A DNA stretch of 64,000 bases from Candidatus Gracilibacteria bacterium (GCA_041658685.1 JBAZZS010000001.1:496001-560000), one strand, 5' to 3'; shown: positions 10,207 through 18,815, counted from the first letter of the stretch. Program-made: numbers and translations. The notes: generated by a model not told the origin, from the letters alone.

Positions 10207-10665
10207 ATGCCCTCCAAGTTTCGACTCATTCTTCTCCCGCTTCTCGCCTTAACTTTCCTCTTGCTAACCCCCGGTTGCGGAGATGAATTACCCCCGGACC
10301 AGACCTCAAATTATGAAGAAGACGTCAAACCCCTAATCGAAACCGACGAAAAAGCCACGGTGCGCGGCAGCTGCAATTTCATCAACGAACAAAGCGTTTG
10401 TGTCGATTTTGTGGGATCTCTGTTCACCGAAGAACGAATGAAATTATCCTGCACCGAAGGTACTTTCTCCCTCGATTCCTGCCCCTACTCGGACTTGGGC
10501 GGCTGCCAAGCCACCCCGGGCACGGTTTCCGAAAGCATTGCCTGGTCTTACGATTACGGCGGCTCCCCCATTTCCGTTGAAGAAGCGGGATATCAAGCTC
10601 AAGCCTGCAATGCCATGGACATCGGAAAATGGGTTTTGCCCGAGGATTTATTGCAAACGAATTAA
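10207..10665 (+). CDS. Putative lipoprotein
   Basis: 152 aa. A typical lipoprotein signal peptide ends in a lipobox (LTPGC at about residues 20-24), followed by a short acidic mature domain with several Cys residues that could form disulfides. No family recognised. It begins after a CCCCC-ATG context with no SD. Confidence 0.65.
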   Translation: MPSKFRLILLPLLALTFLLLTPGCGDELPPDQTSNYEEDVKPLIETDEKATVRGSCNFINEQSVCVDFVGSLFTEERMKLSCTEGTFSLDSCPYSDLGGCQATPGTVSESIAWSYDYGGSPISVEEAGYQAQACNAMDIGKWVLPEDLLQTN

Positions 10666-10686
10666 ATTTTAATCCCACTCCTATCC

Positions 10687-11286
10687 ATGCAAAAAATCAT
10701 TAAAAATCTAGAAAAAAACGGATTCCAAGTCATTCATGTAGCCACAGCCAAAGAAGCGTGTGAAGAAGCTAAAAAAATCCTAAAAAACGCACAATCCATT
10801 GGTCTGGGAGGCTCCGAAACCGTAAAAGAAATTGGGCTGTTGGACTGGATGCGCCAGGAAAAAACATTTCATCTTTTTGACCAATACGAACCCGGGATCT
10901 CCATGGAAGAAAACAAAGAACGTCGCCGCCAAGGAATGCTCGCCGATGTATTTGTGGCCAGCTCCAATGCCTTATCCGAATCCGGATTTCTCATCAACGT
11001 AGATGGTTCCGGCAATCGAACCGCGGCCTTCTCCTATGGCCCCAAAAAAGTCCTTTTAATTGTAGGTAAAAATAAAATCGTAAAAGGCACCGAACAAGGA
11101 TTTAAAAGAATCAATAAAATAGCCGCTCCCAAAAACGTAGAACGACTGAACCAAAAAGCGCTCCTCCACAACAAACCTCCCAAATACACCATTAAAAATA
11201 TCCAAAACGTTTTTTCTGTGATTAAAAAATCCGACGAAAAAAATCGAATCATTATCATTTTAGTAGAAGAATCCTTGGGATATTAA
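10687..11286 (+). CDS. LUD-domain protein (LutC/YkgG-like)
   Basis: 199 aa. The pattern GLGGSETVKEIGL plus DVFVASSNALSESG and NVDGSGNRTAAFSYGP matches the LUD superfamily, which in LutB/LutC takes part in lactate utilisation but whose stand-alone members are uncharacterised. No iron-sulfur partner (LutA/LutB) is nearby, so a lactate role should not be assumed. Follows the lipoprotein gene by 21 nt. Confidence 0.8.
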   Translation: MQKIIKNLEKNGFQVIHVATAKEACEEAKKILKNAQSIGLGGSETVKEIGLLDWMRQEKTFHLFDQYEPGISMEENKERRRQGMLADVFVASSNALSESGFLINVDGSGNRTAAFSYGPKKVLLIVGKNKIVKGTEQGFKRINKIAAPKNVERLNQKALLHNKPPKYTIKNIQNVFSVIKKSDEKNRIIIILVEESLGY

Positions 11287-11365
11287 ATTAAACGCTCTCA
11301 TTTCTTGCAATCAGGGATCCATGATAAGCTTTGCATAAGAATTTTTCACCCCTAACCCTCTCCCC

Positions 11366-11764
11366 ATGAAAGGTTTTCACTCCAACATTGAAAAAGCCAC
11401 TGTGGAAAACGCCAATTTCCGCAAAGTGCTCTACACCGGCAAACACTGCCAACTCGTGCTCATGTCTCTCAAACCCAACGAAGAAATCGGCATGGAAGTC
11501 CACCCGGACAACGACCAATTCTTCCGTTTTGAAAAAGGCCAAGGCAAAGCCATCATCGACGGAAACGAATACTTACTCGCAGACGGCGACGTGATCATCG
11601 TTCCCTGCGGCGCGCAACACAACATCATCAACACCTCCGCCTCCGAAGATTTGAAACTGTACACGATCTACTCCCCTGCCCATCACAAAGACGGCATTGT
11701 CCGCGCCACCAAAGCAGAGGCCGAAGCGCAAGAAGCGGAATTCGACGGAAAAACAACCGAGTAA
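11366..11764 (+). CDS. Small cupin-fold protein
   Basis: 132 aa single cupin domain. Motif 1 is EVHPDNDQFFRFEKG (His46, Glu56 as candidate ligands) and motif 2 includes His85 in CGAQHNIIN. Metal binding is plausible, although the second His of the canonical HxH is Asp here. Likely an isomerase or sensor-like cupin; function not predictable. Confidence 0.75.
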   Translation: MKGFHSNIEKATVENANFRKVLYTGKHCQLVLMSLKPNEEIGMEVHPDNDQFFRFEKGQGKAIIDGNEYLLADGDVIIVPCGAQHNIINTSASEDLKLYTIYSPAHHKDGIVRATKAEAEAQEAEFDGKTTE

Positions 11765-11800
11765 AAAGCATAAACCATTTGCTTTTTAACCTCTTTTTTT

Positions 11801-12193
11801 ATGTTCCAAGAATTTAAAAAATTCGCCATCAAAGGCAATGTCATGGACATGGTCATCGGCGTCATCATTGGCGGTGCGTTCGGGAAAATCGTCAGCTCCT
11901 TGGTCGCAGACATCATCATGCCCCCGATCGGCGTACTCACCGGCGGGATGGATTTCTCAACACTTTCTCTCACCTTAAAACAAGCCACCGACACCGACCC
12001 CGCGGTCACGCTCAACTACGGCATTTTCATCAATACCATGATTGATTTCCTCATCATTTCCTTCTCGATTTTCATCCTCGTGAAACAACTCAATAAGCTT
12101 AAGAAGAAAGAAGAAACAAAAGCGGAAAAAACATCGGAAGAAGTCCTATTGCTCCGAGAAATAAGAGATGCGCTCAAGAAAAAATCCTGTTAA
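11801..12193 (+). CDS. mscL: Large-conductance mechanosensitive channel
   Basis: 130 aa, standard size. N-terminal helix [20 protein letters not shown] leads into TM1 (about 16-40); TM2 is about 74-98; the C-terminal charged helix ([13 protein letters not shown]) is typical. Forms a pentameric pore that opens on membrane tension to release solutes during osmotic downshock. Confidence 0.95.
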   Translation: MFQEFKKFAIKGNVMDMVIGVIIGGAFGKIVSSLVADIIMPPIGVLTGGMDFSTLSLTLKQATDTDPAVTLNYGIFINTMIDFLIISFSIFILVKQLNKLKKKEETKAEKTSEEVLLLREIRDALKKKSC

Positions 12194-12226
12194 GATAATC
12201 CACGAAATATTTTTTATAAAATCATT

Positions 12227-13075
12227 ATGAAAAATGCCATTCGCACCCTCTTGCGCGGCGTGGGACAAGTGATGTTGCAAAACAACGCGCTCACCGGACT
12301 CTTATTTTTAGCCGGGATTTTTTACAACTCATGGATTTTTGGAGTGGGCGCACTCTTGGGAAACGTTATCAGCACACTTTTTGCATTGATTTTCAAAAAC
12401 TCAAAACAGGACATCGAAAACGGTTTATACGGATTCAACGGAACTTTGGTAGGCATCGCGGTGTGGTTCTTTTTCGGAGTTAGTGTAACCACAACCGTGG
12501 CCATCATACTCGGAGCCATTCTCTCCACTGTAATCATGCACGAGATGAAAAAAAGAATGCCGGCCTTCACCGCACCTTTTGTCCTTGCGACTTGGGTGAT
12601 AATTTTCGGGCTTCCCTTTTTCCATCTCTCCTCCTTAGCCAATTCCACGTTACCCGCAGAAACCTCCCTCAATGCACTCTCCGCAAGCGGTATGGGATTC
12701 GGGCAAGTCATGTTTCAAGGAAATATCGTCACCGGCGCCCTGTTCCTTTTAGCCCTCATTGTCAGCTCTCGCACCGCCGCCCTTTACGCGCTTTACGGCT
12801 CCTTATTGGGAGGAGCCTTCGCTTTGTTACTCTCCTTGCCTCTCGCCTCCATCAACCTCGGGCTCTTTGGCTACAACGCCGTGCTTTGCGGCATCGCCTT
12901 GAGTGACAAAAAATGGAGCGCATTTTTATTCGCCACATTCGCCATTCTCTTATCCGTTTTCCTCCAATACGGTTTGGGCCAAATCGGACTCATCACTCTC
13001 ACCGCCCCGTTCGTAATTGCGACCTGGGGAACTTTATTAATAAAAAAATTATTGCATGGCACGACCGCACATTAA
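12227..13075 (+). CDS. Urea transporter (UT family)
   Basis: 282 aa, about ten hydrophobic segments in two homologous halves (QVMLQNNALTGLLFLAG and QVMFQGNIVTGALFLLA mark each half; NGLYGFNGTLVG and LGLFGYNAVLCG the pore loops). UT proteins are channel-like urea transporters. No urease genes are in the window. Its 3' end overlaps the asparaginase start by 20 nt, so the two are translationally linked. Confidence 0.85.
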   Translation: MKNAIRTLLRGVGQVMLQNNALTGLLFLAGIFYNSWIFGVGALLGNVISTLFALIFKNSKQDIENGLYGFNGTLVGIAVWFFFGVSVTTTVAIILGAILSTVIMHEMKKRMPAFTAPFVLATWVIIFGLPFFHLSSLANSTLPAETSLNALSASGMGFGQVMFQGNIVTGALFLLALIVSSRTAALYALYGSLLGGAFALLLSLPLASINLGLFGYNAVLCGIALSDKKWSAFLFATFAILLSVFLQYGLGQIGLITLTAPFVIATWGTLLIKKLLHGTTAH

Positions 13076-14054
13076 AGTTTTATTTGCCGGAGGCACGATC
13101 GGAATGGTCAAAAACCCGCACACCGGCGCCCTCGAGCCCGTCACCAACCCGGACGCCATTTTCCGCCTCATCCCGGAGATTCAAAAAGAAATGCACCTCG
13201 AATTCGAATGGGTCATGAACATGGACAGCACCAACATGAAACCCGAAAACTGGGCCACACTCGCCACCTGCATCCACGACCAATACGACAAATACGACGG
13301 TTTCGTAATCGCGCACGGCACCGACACCATGGCGTACACCGCCTCCGCTCTCTCATTCGCCCTACAAAAACTCAGCAAACCCGTGATCCTCACCGGAGCC
13401 CTCATCCCGCTCAGCGAACTCGGCAGCGATGGGCGAAACAATCTGATTTACGCGTGTGAAGTTGCCACTTACGACCTCGCCGAAGTGGCCATTGTTTTTG
13501 GGAGTAAAATCTTACGAGGCAATCGCACCACCAAATCTCGTGAAGCGCTGTTCAATGTCTTTAAATCCTACAATTACCCGCTTTTGGGAGAAATCAAACA
13601 TCCGGCCGTGCTCAATTCATGGCGCAAAAAACGTCGCAAGCGCATCCTGGAATTTCGCCCTCAATTTAATAACAAAGTAGCCATGATCACGGTTTTTCCT
13701 GGCTTTGAACCGGATTGCCTGTCCCGCATTCTTCAAGCCGGGATCGAAGGCATCGTGCTCCGTGGGTTTGGTCCGGGGAATATCCCCCACAATCTCATGC
13801 CCATTTTAAAAAGAGAAATCGCCAAAGGAATCCCGATAGTGGTCAGCACACAAATGGAACACGGCAGCACCAATCTTCGCTCTTACGAAGTGGGATATCA
13901 AGCCCTCAAAGCCGGCGTGATCGAAGCCAAAGACATGACCACCGAAGCCTGCCTCACCAAACTCATGTGGTGCTTGGGTCACACGCACAATATGGGGAAA
14001 ATCAAAACCATGATGGCAACGGATTTTGCCGGAGAAATTACGATGGAAGAATAG
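13056..14054 (+). CDS. Type I L-asparaginase
   Basis: 332 aa. Hydrolyses L-asparagine to aspartate and ammonia. Nucleophile loop AGGTIG (Thr14) and the second active-site motif HGTDTMAYTAS (Thr89-Asp90) are intact. No signal peptide, so cytoplasmic. It overlaps the urea transporter gene by 20 nt. Together they suggest nitrogen scavenging from small amides; aspartate would also feed the L-aspartate oxidase domain encoded at 57 kb. Confidence 0.9.
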   Translation: MARPHIKVLFAGGTIGMVKNPHTGALEPVTNPDAIFRLIPEIQKEMHLEFEWVMNMDSTNMKPENWATLATCIHDQYDKYDGFVIAHGTDTMAYTASALSFALQKLSKPVILTGALIPLSELGSDGRNNLIYACEVATYDLAEVAIVFGSKILRGNRTTKSREALFNVFKSYNYPLLGEIKHPAVLNSWRKKRRKRILEFRPQFNNKVAMITVFPGFEPDCLSRILQAGIEGIVLRGFGPGNIPHNLMPILKREIAKGIPIVVSTQMEHGSTNLRSYEVGYQALKAGVIEAKDMTTEACLTKLMWCLGHTHNMGKIKTMMATDFAGEITMEE

Positions 14055-14056
14055 CT

Positions 14057-14353
14057 TTATTTTTTATCGTCTTTTTGCTTATTTCTCCAATCCAACACCG
14101 CGTTTTGCAAAACCTTCAAAAACGATTCCGCGGTTCGATGCGTCATATTGATACGGCTTACAACCTTAATCGTGGTCGGTTTCATATTCGGCACAATGTA
14201 TCCGAAATCGATGATCACTTCATTCTGATTGAGATTCACGGAAACCGCATTGGCGTAAGAACCGGCTTGTTGTTCTTCCGCGACCTTAAGTTGAACGGAT
14301 TGTTGAGGGGCGCCTTTATCATCACCCTGAGCTTGCGCTTTTTGATCGGCCAT
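14057..14353 (-). CDS. DUF3467 family protein
   Basis: 98 aa. The core (YANAVSVNLNQNEVIIDFGYIVP followed by a beta strand with RINMTHRTAESFLKVLQ) matches the DUF3467 family, small beta-rich proteins of unknown role found widely in bacteria. The N-terminal 25 residues are Gln/Ala-rich and likely disordered. Convergent with the asparaginase gene, stops 2 nt apart. Confidence 0.7.
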   Translation of the reverse strand: MADQKAQAQGDDKGAPQQSVQLKVAEEQQAGSYANAVSVNLNQNEVIIDFGYIVPNMKPTTIKVVSRINMTHRTAESFLKVLQNAVLDWRNKQKDDKK

Positions 14354-14451
14354 AAAAATTGAAATTTAAAAAATAAATGAAAGAAACCATATAAATTATA
14401 CCTTTTTATGGAGAAAAAAGCCAACCATGAAATTTAGGCATGGCTACGGAT

Positions 14452-15231
14452 CTACGCTTCGCTTCCTGAGTGTTCAAAAACCCTTGCCAATTCCCACAAC
14501 ACTTCAAACAACGACTTCACTCCTTGCGCCACCTGAGAATACTCAATTTCCACAGCCAAAAAACGATCCGACACTTGAAAAATAAAAAAAACTTTCCTCC
14601 CCGCCACCCATATATCCCCGCCCATACCCCAAAACGTCCCTACATGCCGCGGCAATACCCGGCACAGTTGCAACACGCCCTCCCCCAACGGAAATCCTTC
14701 CTTTTTAGAATACGGCACCAACAATCGCGGTGGCACGGGACTCTCTTTCAACAACTCTAACAAAAGCGGCCGGGAAATGTCCCCGACCGCCGCAATCCAA
14801 TCCGCTGATTCCCCCGAAGACGTTTGAAACGCCTTTTGGAAACGATTTCGAAACAAAAACCGATCCTCAATAAAACGGAAAGGCTTTTCTTTGAGCGCCT
14901 CTCCGTCACTGTTAGCAAAATATTTTTTAAGCTGAGGAATTAAAGTCGACAGTCGAGACTGTCGCGCTTGAATCACCCCGATTTGATCGTCACACCATTT
15001 CAGCAACGCATCGGGCGGATTCCCTTTATACATACGCATTCGACGTTTTTCATAAAAACAAACCAAACCCATCTCCTCCAGTCGTTCCAAAATCGAATAC
15101 GTAGTCAACCGAGGGAGTGAAGCGCGTTCCGCCACCGTGCTCGCCGGAGCTTCGCCCAGGGCCAGTAACGTGAGATAGACCCGAGCTTGCCGAGGGCGGA
15201 GACCAAAATGGGTGAGTTCCGCTTCCAGCAT
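14452..15231 (-). CDS. TrmB-like transcriptional regulator
   Basis: 259 aa. N-terminal winged helix (about 1-75: LTHFGLRPRQARVYLTLLALGEAPASTVA) is the TrmB-type HTH, followed by an effector-binding domain without a recognised ligand motif. Divergent from the winged-helix regulator at 15495, sharing a 263-nt regulatory gap with two consensus promoters and inverted repeats. Probably binds there and autoregulates. Confidence 0.75.
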   Translation of the reverse strand: MLEAELTHFGLRPRQARVYLTLLALGEAPASTVAERASLPRLTTYSILERLEEMGLVCFYEKRRMRMYKGNPPDALLKWCDDQIGVIQARQSRLSTLIPQLKKYFANSDGEALKEKPFRFIEDRFLFRNRFQKAFQTSSGESADWIAAVGDISRPLLLELLKESPVPPRLLVPYSKKEGFPLGEGVLQLCRVLPRHVGTFWGMGGDIWVAGRKVFFIFQVSDRFLAVEIEYSQVAQGVKSLFEVLWELARVFEHSGSEA

Positions 15232-15257
15232 AAGATGAAATTAAGGGAAAGGGATGA

Positions 15258-15286
15258 ATATTAACCCGTGCACAAATAAAAGTCAA
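15258..15286 (-). promoter_or_regulatory. Sigma-70 type promoter of the TrmB-like gene, with overlapping inverted repeat
   Basis: On the minus strand TTGACT (15286-15281), 17-nt spacer, TAATAT (15263-15258). An inverted repeat GTCAA/TTGAC (arms 15282-15286 and 15293-15297, 6-nt gap) covers the -35, a plausible operator site. Confidence 0.65.
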
Positions 15287-15403
15287 GACAATTTGACATT
15301 CAATAAAGAGAGACAATTACACGGCGTAAAATTAACCCGTTGATCTTACTCCGACAACAGATAGTTTTAATGTTAATAAACCATAAAAATAATATTAAAA
15401 ACT

Positions 15404-15461
15404 GTGTCAAAATAAATAAACACAAATATTTTTTGACACGTTTTACGTCCTCCCATAGACT
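15404..15461 (+). promoter_or_regulatory. Promoter and 9-bp inverted-repeat operator of the winged-helix regulator
   Basis: TTGACA at 15433-15438, 17-nt spacer, TAGACT at 15456-15461. GTGTCAAAA (15404-15412) and TTTTGACAC (15431-15439) form a perfect 9-bp inverted repeat with an 18-nt gap, and the right arm covers the -35. This geometry suits a dimeric repressor or autoregulator. Confidence 0.7.
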
Positions 15462-15494
15462 CGCCCTGCCTCTTCATTTTTTAACTCCTCATTT

Positions 15495-16202
15495 ATGCAT
15501 TTTCTCCTATTAAGAACGCACATATTGCGTGCCCCGTTTCTTTACCGGGCGCTTCGCTACGAAAACATCGGCGCCGACCTTTGCCATCCCGAAAACATTA
15601 AAAACATGTGGTACGGCCAATACGATGCCGTACTCATTCCCATGGCCGAATGGGACATCCCCCTCCTCGACTCCGTCCTAAAAACCATCAAAAGTCTTGG
15701 TGAAGTGCCGGTGTGGGTCCTAACACGCGCACTTCCACCCTTTTCAATGCGCGTCCAATATAAAAATCTTTTCAAGGGAGGCATTTATTTTCGCCCGTTC
15801 AACACGCCCTTCAAACTTTTATTAAAAGAATTCAATCGCATCGAAATCAAAAAGAATCACCGTCCTCAACTCAATTCAAACCTCAATCAAAAACAAATCC
15901 TTGTGAACGATTTATTGATTGATGTGGAAACTCGCGAAGTGGAACGCAACGGCAAATCGATTCATTTAAGAAATAAAGAATTCTCACTTTTACTGTGCTT
16001 GGCCAAAAATCCGGGAAAAGCGCTGACCCGCACCTTCCTTTTGGAAACCGTGTGGGATCGAAACACCAATATTCTCAGCAATACCGTAGATGTGCATATT
16101 AATCGCTTACGTCACAAAGTTGACGGATCGTCAACTGAGCCAATCATCAAAACAATCCCTTGTGTAGGCTATAAACTCGCATTTCAGAAAATCTCGGTCT
16201 AG
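15495..16202 (+). CDS. OmpR/PhoB-type winged-helix regulator with degenerate receiver domain
   Basis: 235 aa. The C-terminal part (about 132-232) is a trans_reg_C winged helix (RNKEFSLLLCLAKNPGKALTR, NTVDVHINRLRHKV, GYKL). The N-terminal part has receiver-like length and pattern, but the strand that should carry the phospho-acceptor reads YDAVLIPM, with no Asp at the usual place. No histidine kinase gene is nearby. It is therefore probably a phosphorylation-independent regulator. Strong promoter and operator directly upstream. Confidence 0.75.
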   Translation: MHFLLLRTHILRAPFLYRALRYENIGADLCHPENIKNMWYGQYDAVLIPMAEWDIPLLDSVLKTIKSLGEVPVWVLTRALPPFSMRVQYKNLFKGGIYFRPFNTPFKLLLKEFNRIEIKKNHRPQLNSNLNQKQILVNDLLIDVETREVERNGKSIHLRNKEFSLLLCLAKNPGKALTRTFLLETVWDRNTNILSNTVDVHINRLRHKVDGSSTEPIIKTIPCVGYKLAFQKISV

Positions 16203-16223
16203 GCCTTTACTCGTGAAAAGTTA

Positions 16224-16241
16224 TGTGATAATTTAATCACA
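16224..16241. promoter_or_regulatory. Palindrome upstream of the sigma-region-4/HARE gene
   Basis: TGTGAT and ATCACA form a perfect 6-bp inverted repeat with a 6-nt AT spacer, 27 nt before the next gene's start. It may be an operator or part of the promoter. The binding protein is unknown. Confidence 0.35.
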
Positions 16242-16267
16242 CTTCACTTCCTTAAAGACCTCCATCT

Positions 16268-17347
16268 ATGACCACGGACTCTTCTACCATCTTTTCAACC
16301 ACTCCTTCCGATTTAAACGAAACTCATCTTAAGGAAATCGTTGAAAAGCTCTTATTGGTGCTGTCGGAAAAGGAAAGATACATCATCCAACATCGCTTCG
16401 CGATTGGAATGGATTCACGAAAAACCTTGGAGGCCATTGGAAAACACTTTGGAGTCACACGCGAACGCATTCGCCAAATTGAAAAAAATGCTTTCCGTAA
16501 GCTCAAAAGAAATGCGTTCAATACCCAACTCAAAATGATCAACGAAGTGGCCAAGGGCATTATCAAAAAACATGGAGGCCTTCTCATTGAAACCAAATTG
16601 ATCAGCATTATTTTAAACACCCTTAAAAACATCTCTCCCGAGGACATCAATCCTCTTAAGTTATCGTTGACCCTTGATCCCGAACTCACTAAAATTGCAA
16701 ACACCCTCGATTTTGAACCGCATTGGAGATACAACAGCATCAAGCTCCCGACCCTTCGCAAAATCAGTGAAGTGGGATCCAAACTCCTCACCGACCATAA
16801 GGATGTCATTGACCTCAAAACCATTACGCAAAAGGTCAAAAACATCATTCCAAATGAAGAAATCATAGATGCTCTCGTGGCTTCCGTACTCGAAATCGAC
16901 AAAAAGACCAAATTCGTTAAAGAAGGCGTGGGACTCAAAGAATGGAGACACATCAATCCTCGCACACTCCGCGATAAAATCAATTTTATTTTGGAACACG
17001 ACAAAAAACCTCTTCACTTCGAAGAAATTTCTCAAAAAATTCGCGATTTGAAATTCGACTCCAAACGCATCAATGTTCAAGCCGTACACAATGAACTCAT
17101 CCGCAACGACCACTTTATTTTGATTGGACGCGGAATTTACGCCCTGGATAAATGGGGATACAAATCCGGCACGGTCGGAGAAGTGCTTGAATCCATTTTA
17201 AAAGATGGAAAAGCAAAAACTCGAGAAGAAATCATGCGCGATGTTTTAAAGCAACGACAAGTCAAAAAAATCACGATTTATCTGAACTTGAAGAGCAATG
17301 CCAAAATCAAAGCGCTTGATGGCGATCGATATCAATGGGTAAAGTAA
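16268..17347 (+). CDS. Sigma-70 region 4-like protein with C-terminal HARE-HTH domain
   Basis: 359 aa. Residues about 27-80 (LSEKERYIIQHRFA then GVTRERIRQIEKNAFRKLKRNAF) are close to RpoD region 4.2, which reads -35 elements. There is no region 2, so it cannot be a complete sigma factor. The middle (about 90-225) is helical and unknown. Residues about 232-293 resemble the HARE-HTH domain known from RNA polymerase delta, and about 302-357 may be a second winged helix. Likely an RNA polymerase-associated regulator. Confidence 0.7.
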   Translation: MTTDSSTIFSTTPSDLNETHLKEIVEKLLLVLSEKERYIIQHRFAIGMDSRKTLEAIGKHFGVTRERIRQIEKNAFRKLKRNAFNTQLKMINEVAKGIIKKHGGLLIETKLISIILNTLKNISPEDINPLKLSLTLDPELTKIANTLDFEPHWRYNSIKLPTLRKISEVGSKLLTDHKDVIDLKTITQKVKNIIPNEEIIDALVASVLEIDKKTKFVKEGVGLKEWRHINPRTLRDKINFILEHDKKPLHFEEISQKIRDLKFDSKRINVQAVHNELIRNDHFILIGRGIYALDKWGYKSGTVGEVLESILKDGKAKTREEIMRDVLKQRQVKKITIYLNLKSNAKIKALDGDRYQWVK

Positions 17348-17380
17348 TAAAACCTATCATTGAGACTCTCGTAAGGGATT

Positions 17381-17418
17381 GTCATGGTGAGGAGTCCCAC
17401 AGGGACGTCTCGAACCAT
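17381..17418. repeat. Palindromic repeat, copy 1 (pairs with copy at 54424-54461)
   Basis: Fixed flanks GTCATGGTGAGGAG and CGTCTCGAACCAT enclose a small hairpin TCCCACAGGGA. The reverse-oriented copy at 54424-54461 has the same flanks around a different but equally self-complementary hairpin. Confidence 0.7.
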
Positions 17419-17438
17419 GAATTTAAGAGTAAATTTTT

Positions 17439-18101
17439 ATGAATGTTACCATTCTCTACGAGGACCCTTCCTACATCGGGTTTTTTAAACCTGCCGGAAT
17501 CCCCACCACCTATGGGACTGAACAAGGATGTTTTGTAAAACAAGTAAAAGTCCAGTTTCCGGAACTTTTCACCTTCACCGGATTCAAACCCGAAGAAGGC
17601 GGCCTCCTTTACCGCCTCGACAACGACGCGTGCGGACTTTTGCTGTTCGCGAAAAACAAAGAGGCCTTTGATCGATTCAACGATGACGAAACCTTAGAAA
17701 AAATTTATATTGTGGAAATTGAATCCGGAAAATTTGGAGAATTGCCCCAAACCGGACTCTTAACATTTCCAATTGTGCACAAATCCCCTAAAAGAATGGC
17801 CGCACTTTTACCCGATAAAAAAATCCATTATCACGGAAAACCGCTCCCCGCCGAAACCCATTACGAAAAACTCAACAAACGACTGGTGCGTTGCAAAATT
17901 AAAAAAGGGGTAAGACATCAAATTCGCCTCCACATGGCCACCGCGGGCGCCCCGCTGGTCGGAGACACGCTTTACGGAGGGAAACCGACTGAAACATTAC
18001 ACCTGTGCTGTATGGGCATCCTTTCAGGAAAAATGGGCCTCACTCCCCTACAAATCGATGTGAGAAAAAAGCTCAAAAAAATGGTACCATGGACCGCGTA
18101 A
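17439..18101 (+). CDS. RluA-family pseudouridine synthase
   Basis: 220 aa. Contains KPAGIPTTYG and the catalytic-loop motif YRLDNDACGLLLFAK with Asp61 as nucleophile; the usual HRLDxxTSG is changed to YRLDNDACG. C-terminal motif RCKIKKGVRHQIRLHMA is normal. There is no S4 domain. Target (rRNA or tRNA uridine) cannot be assigned. Confidence 0.85.
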   Translation: MNVTILYEDPSYIGFFKPAGIPTTYGTEQGCFVKQVKVQFPELFTFTGFKPEEGGLLYRLDNDACGLLLFAKNKEAFDRFNDDETLEKIYIVEIESGKFGELPQTGLLTFPIVHKSPKRMAALLPDKKIHYHGKPLPAETHYEKLNKRLVRCKIKKGVRHQIRLHMATAGAPLVGDTLYGGKPTETLHLCCMGILSGKMGLTPLQIDVRKKLKKMVPWTA

Positions 18102-18127
18102 AAACTACGATCTATAAATACTTATTT

Positions 18128-18709
18128 ATGATGAATATTAAAGAAAATTTTAAAATTTTCCTCCGTACACTGGGAATATTTTCCATCCTTAGCATCCCCA
18201 GTCTTCTTATCTTTTTCACAGGAGAAAAATTGGAGCTAGAAAATGCCCCAAAAAAAATACTCTTCGTAACCCTTTACCTCCTTATTCTTTTTATTTTCTC
18301 AATGCTCTTGCCTGTAAAAAAAAAGCCAAACTTTGGACGAAAAATCTTAAAAGATATATTCAATTCCATAAAAATATTTTTTGTATTGATTTCAATAAGC
18401 GCTGCCTTATTTATTATTGAAAGCAGTCTATTCACATACGCTAAACCCCTGCTATTCATTGAAGCAATTGTGGCTGCCGCCTTCTCCAGACCCTATTCCT
18501 TGATGAGTTATACGTATTACGAATTGATGGTCAGTCCCTTTGGCAACATAGAAAAATGGGAAGTCCCTCAAATTCATCAAGACAACCAGGATATTCTCTC
18601 CTTTTTTGCCCCTATTGTGTATTGGCTCATCATTATCTTTTGCGCGATACGAATCCGTCAATGGATCGACCTCCTTTTAGCCAATCGAAACGCTGTACAT
18701 AAAAACTAA
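18128..18709 (+). CDS. Multi-pass membrane protein, unknown
   Basis: 193 aa with about four hydrophobic segments (residues about 12-32, 44-64, 83-115 and 165-183). The ATG at 18128 is chosen over the longer frame starting inside the preceding pseudouridine synthase gene. No SD. No family recognised. Confidence 0.6.
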   Translation: MMNIKENFKIFLRTLGIFSILSIPSLLIFFTGEKLELENAPKKILFVTLYLLILFIFSMLLPVKKKPNFGRKILKDIFNSIKIFFVLISISAALFIIESSLFTYAKPLLFIEAIVAAAFSRPYSLMSYTYYELMVSPFGNIEKWEVPQIHQDNQDILSFFAPIVYWLIIIFCAIRIRQWIDLLLANRNAVHKN

Positions 18710-18794
18710 AAACAAACCCCAAAACAAAAAATAAGCCCAACTGTTTCTTTTTCTAATCTTATTTTTTTCATAAAGAAGAAATGCGGGGAAAAAG

Positions 18795-18815
18795 AAAAAT
18801 TGCTTCGCAATTTTT
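18795..18815 (-). terminator. Terminator of tRNA-Val(TAC)
   Basis: Perfect 9-bp hairpin (AAAAATTGC, 3-nt loop, GCAATTTTT) beginning 2 nt after the tRNA CCA end on the minus strand. The same design, with other sequences, follows tRNA-Val(CAC), tRNA-Ile and tRNA-Ala(CGC). Confidence 0.7.

Noticed and set aside
16224..16241. CRP-type binding site
   Set aside because: The TGTGA/TCACA half-sites are separated by 8 nt rather than 6, and no CRP gene is seen here.
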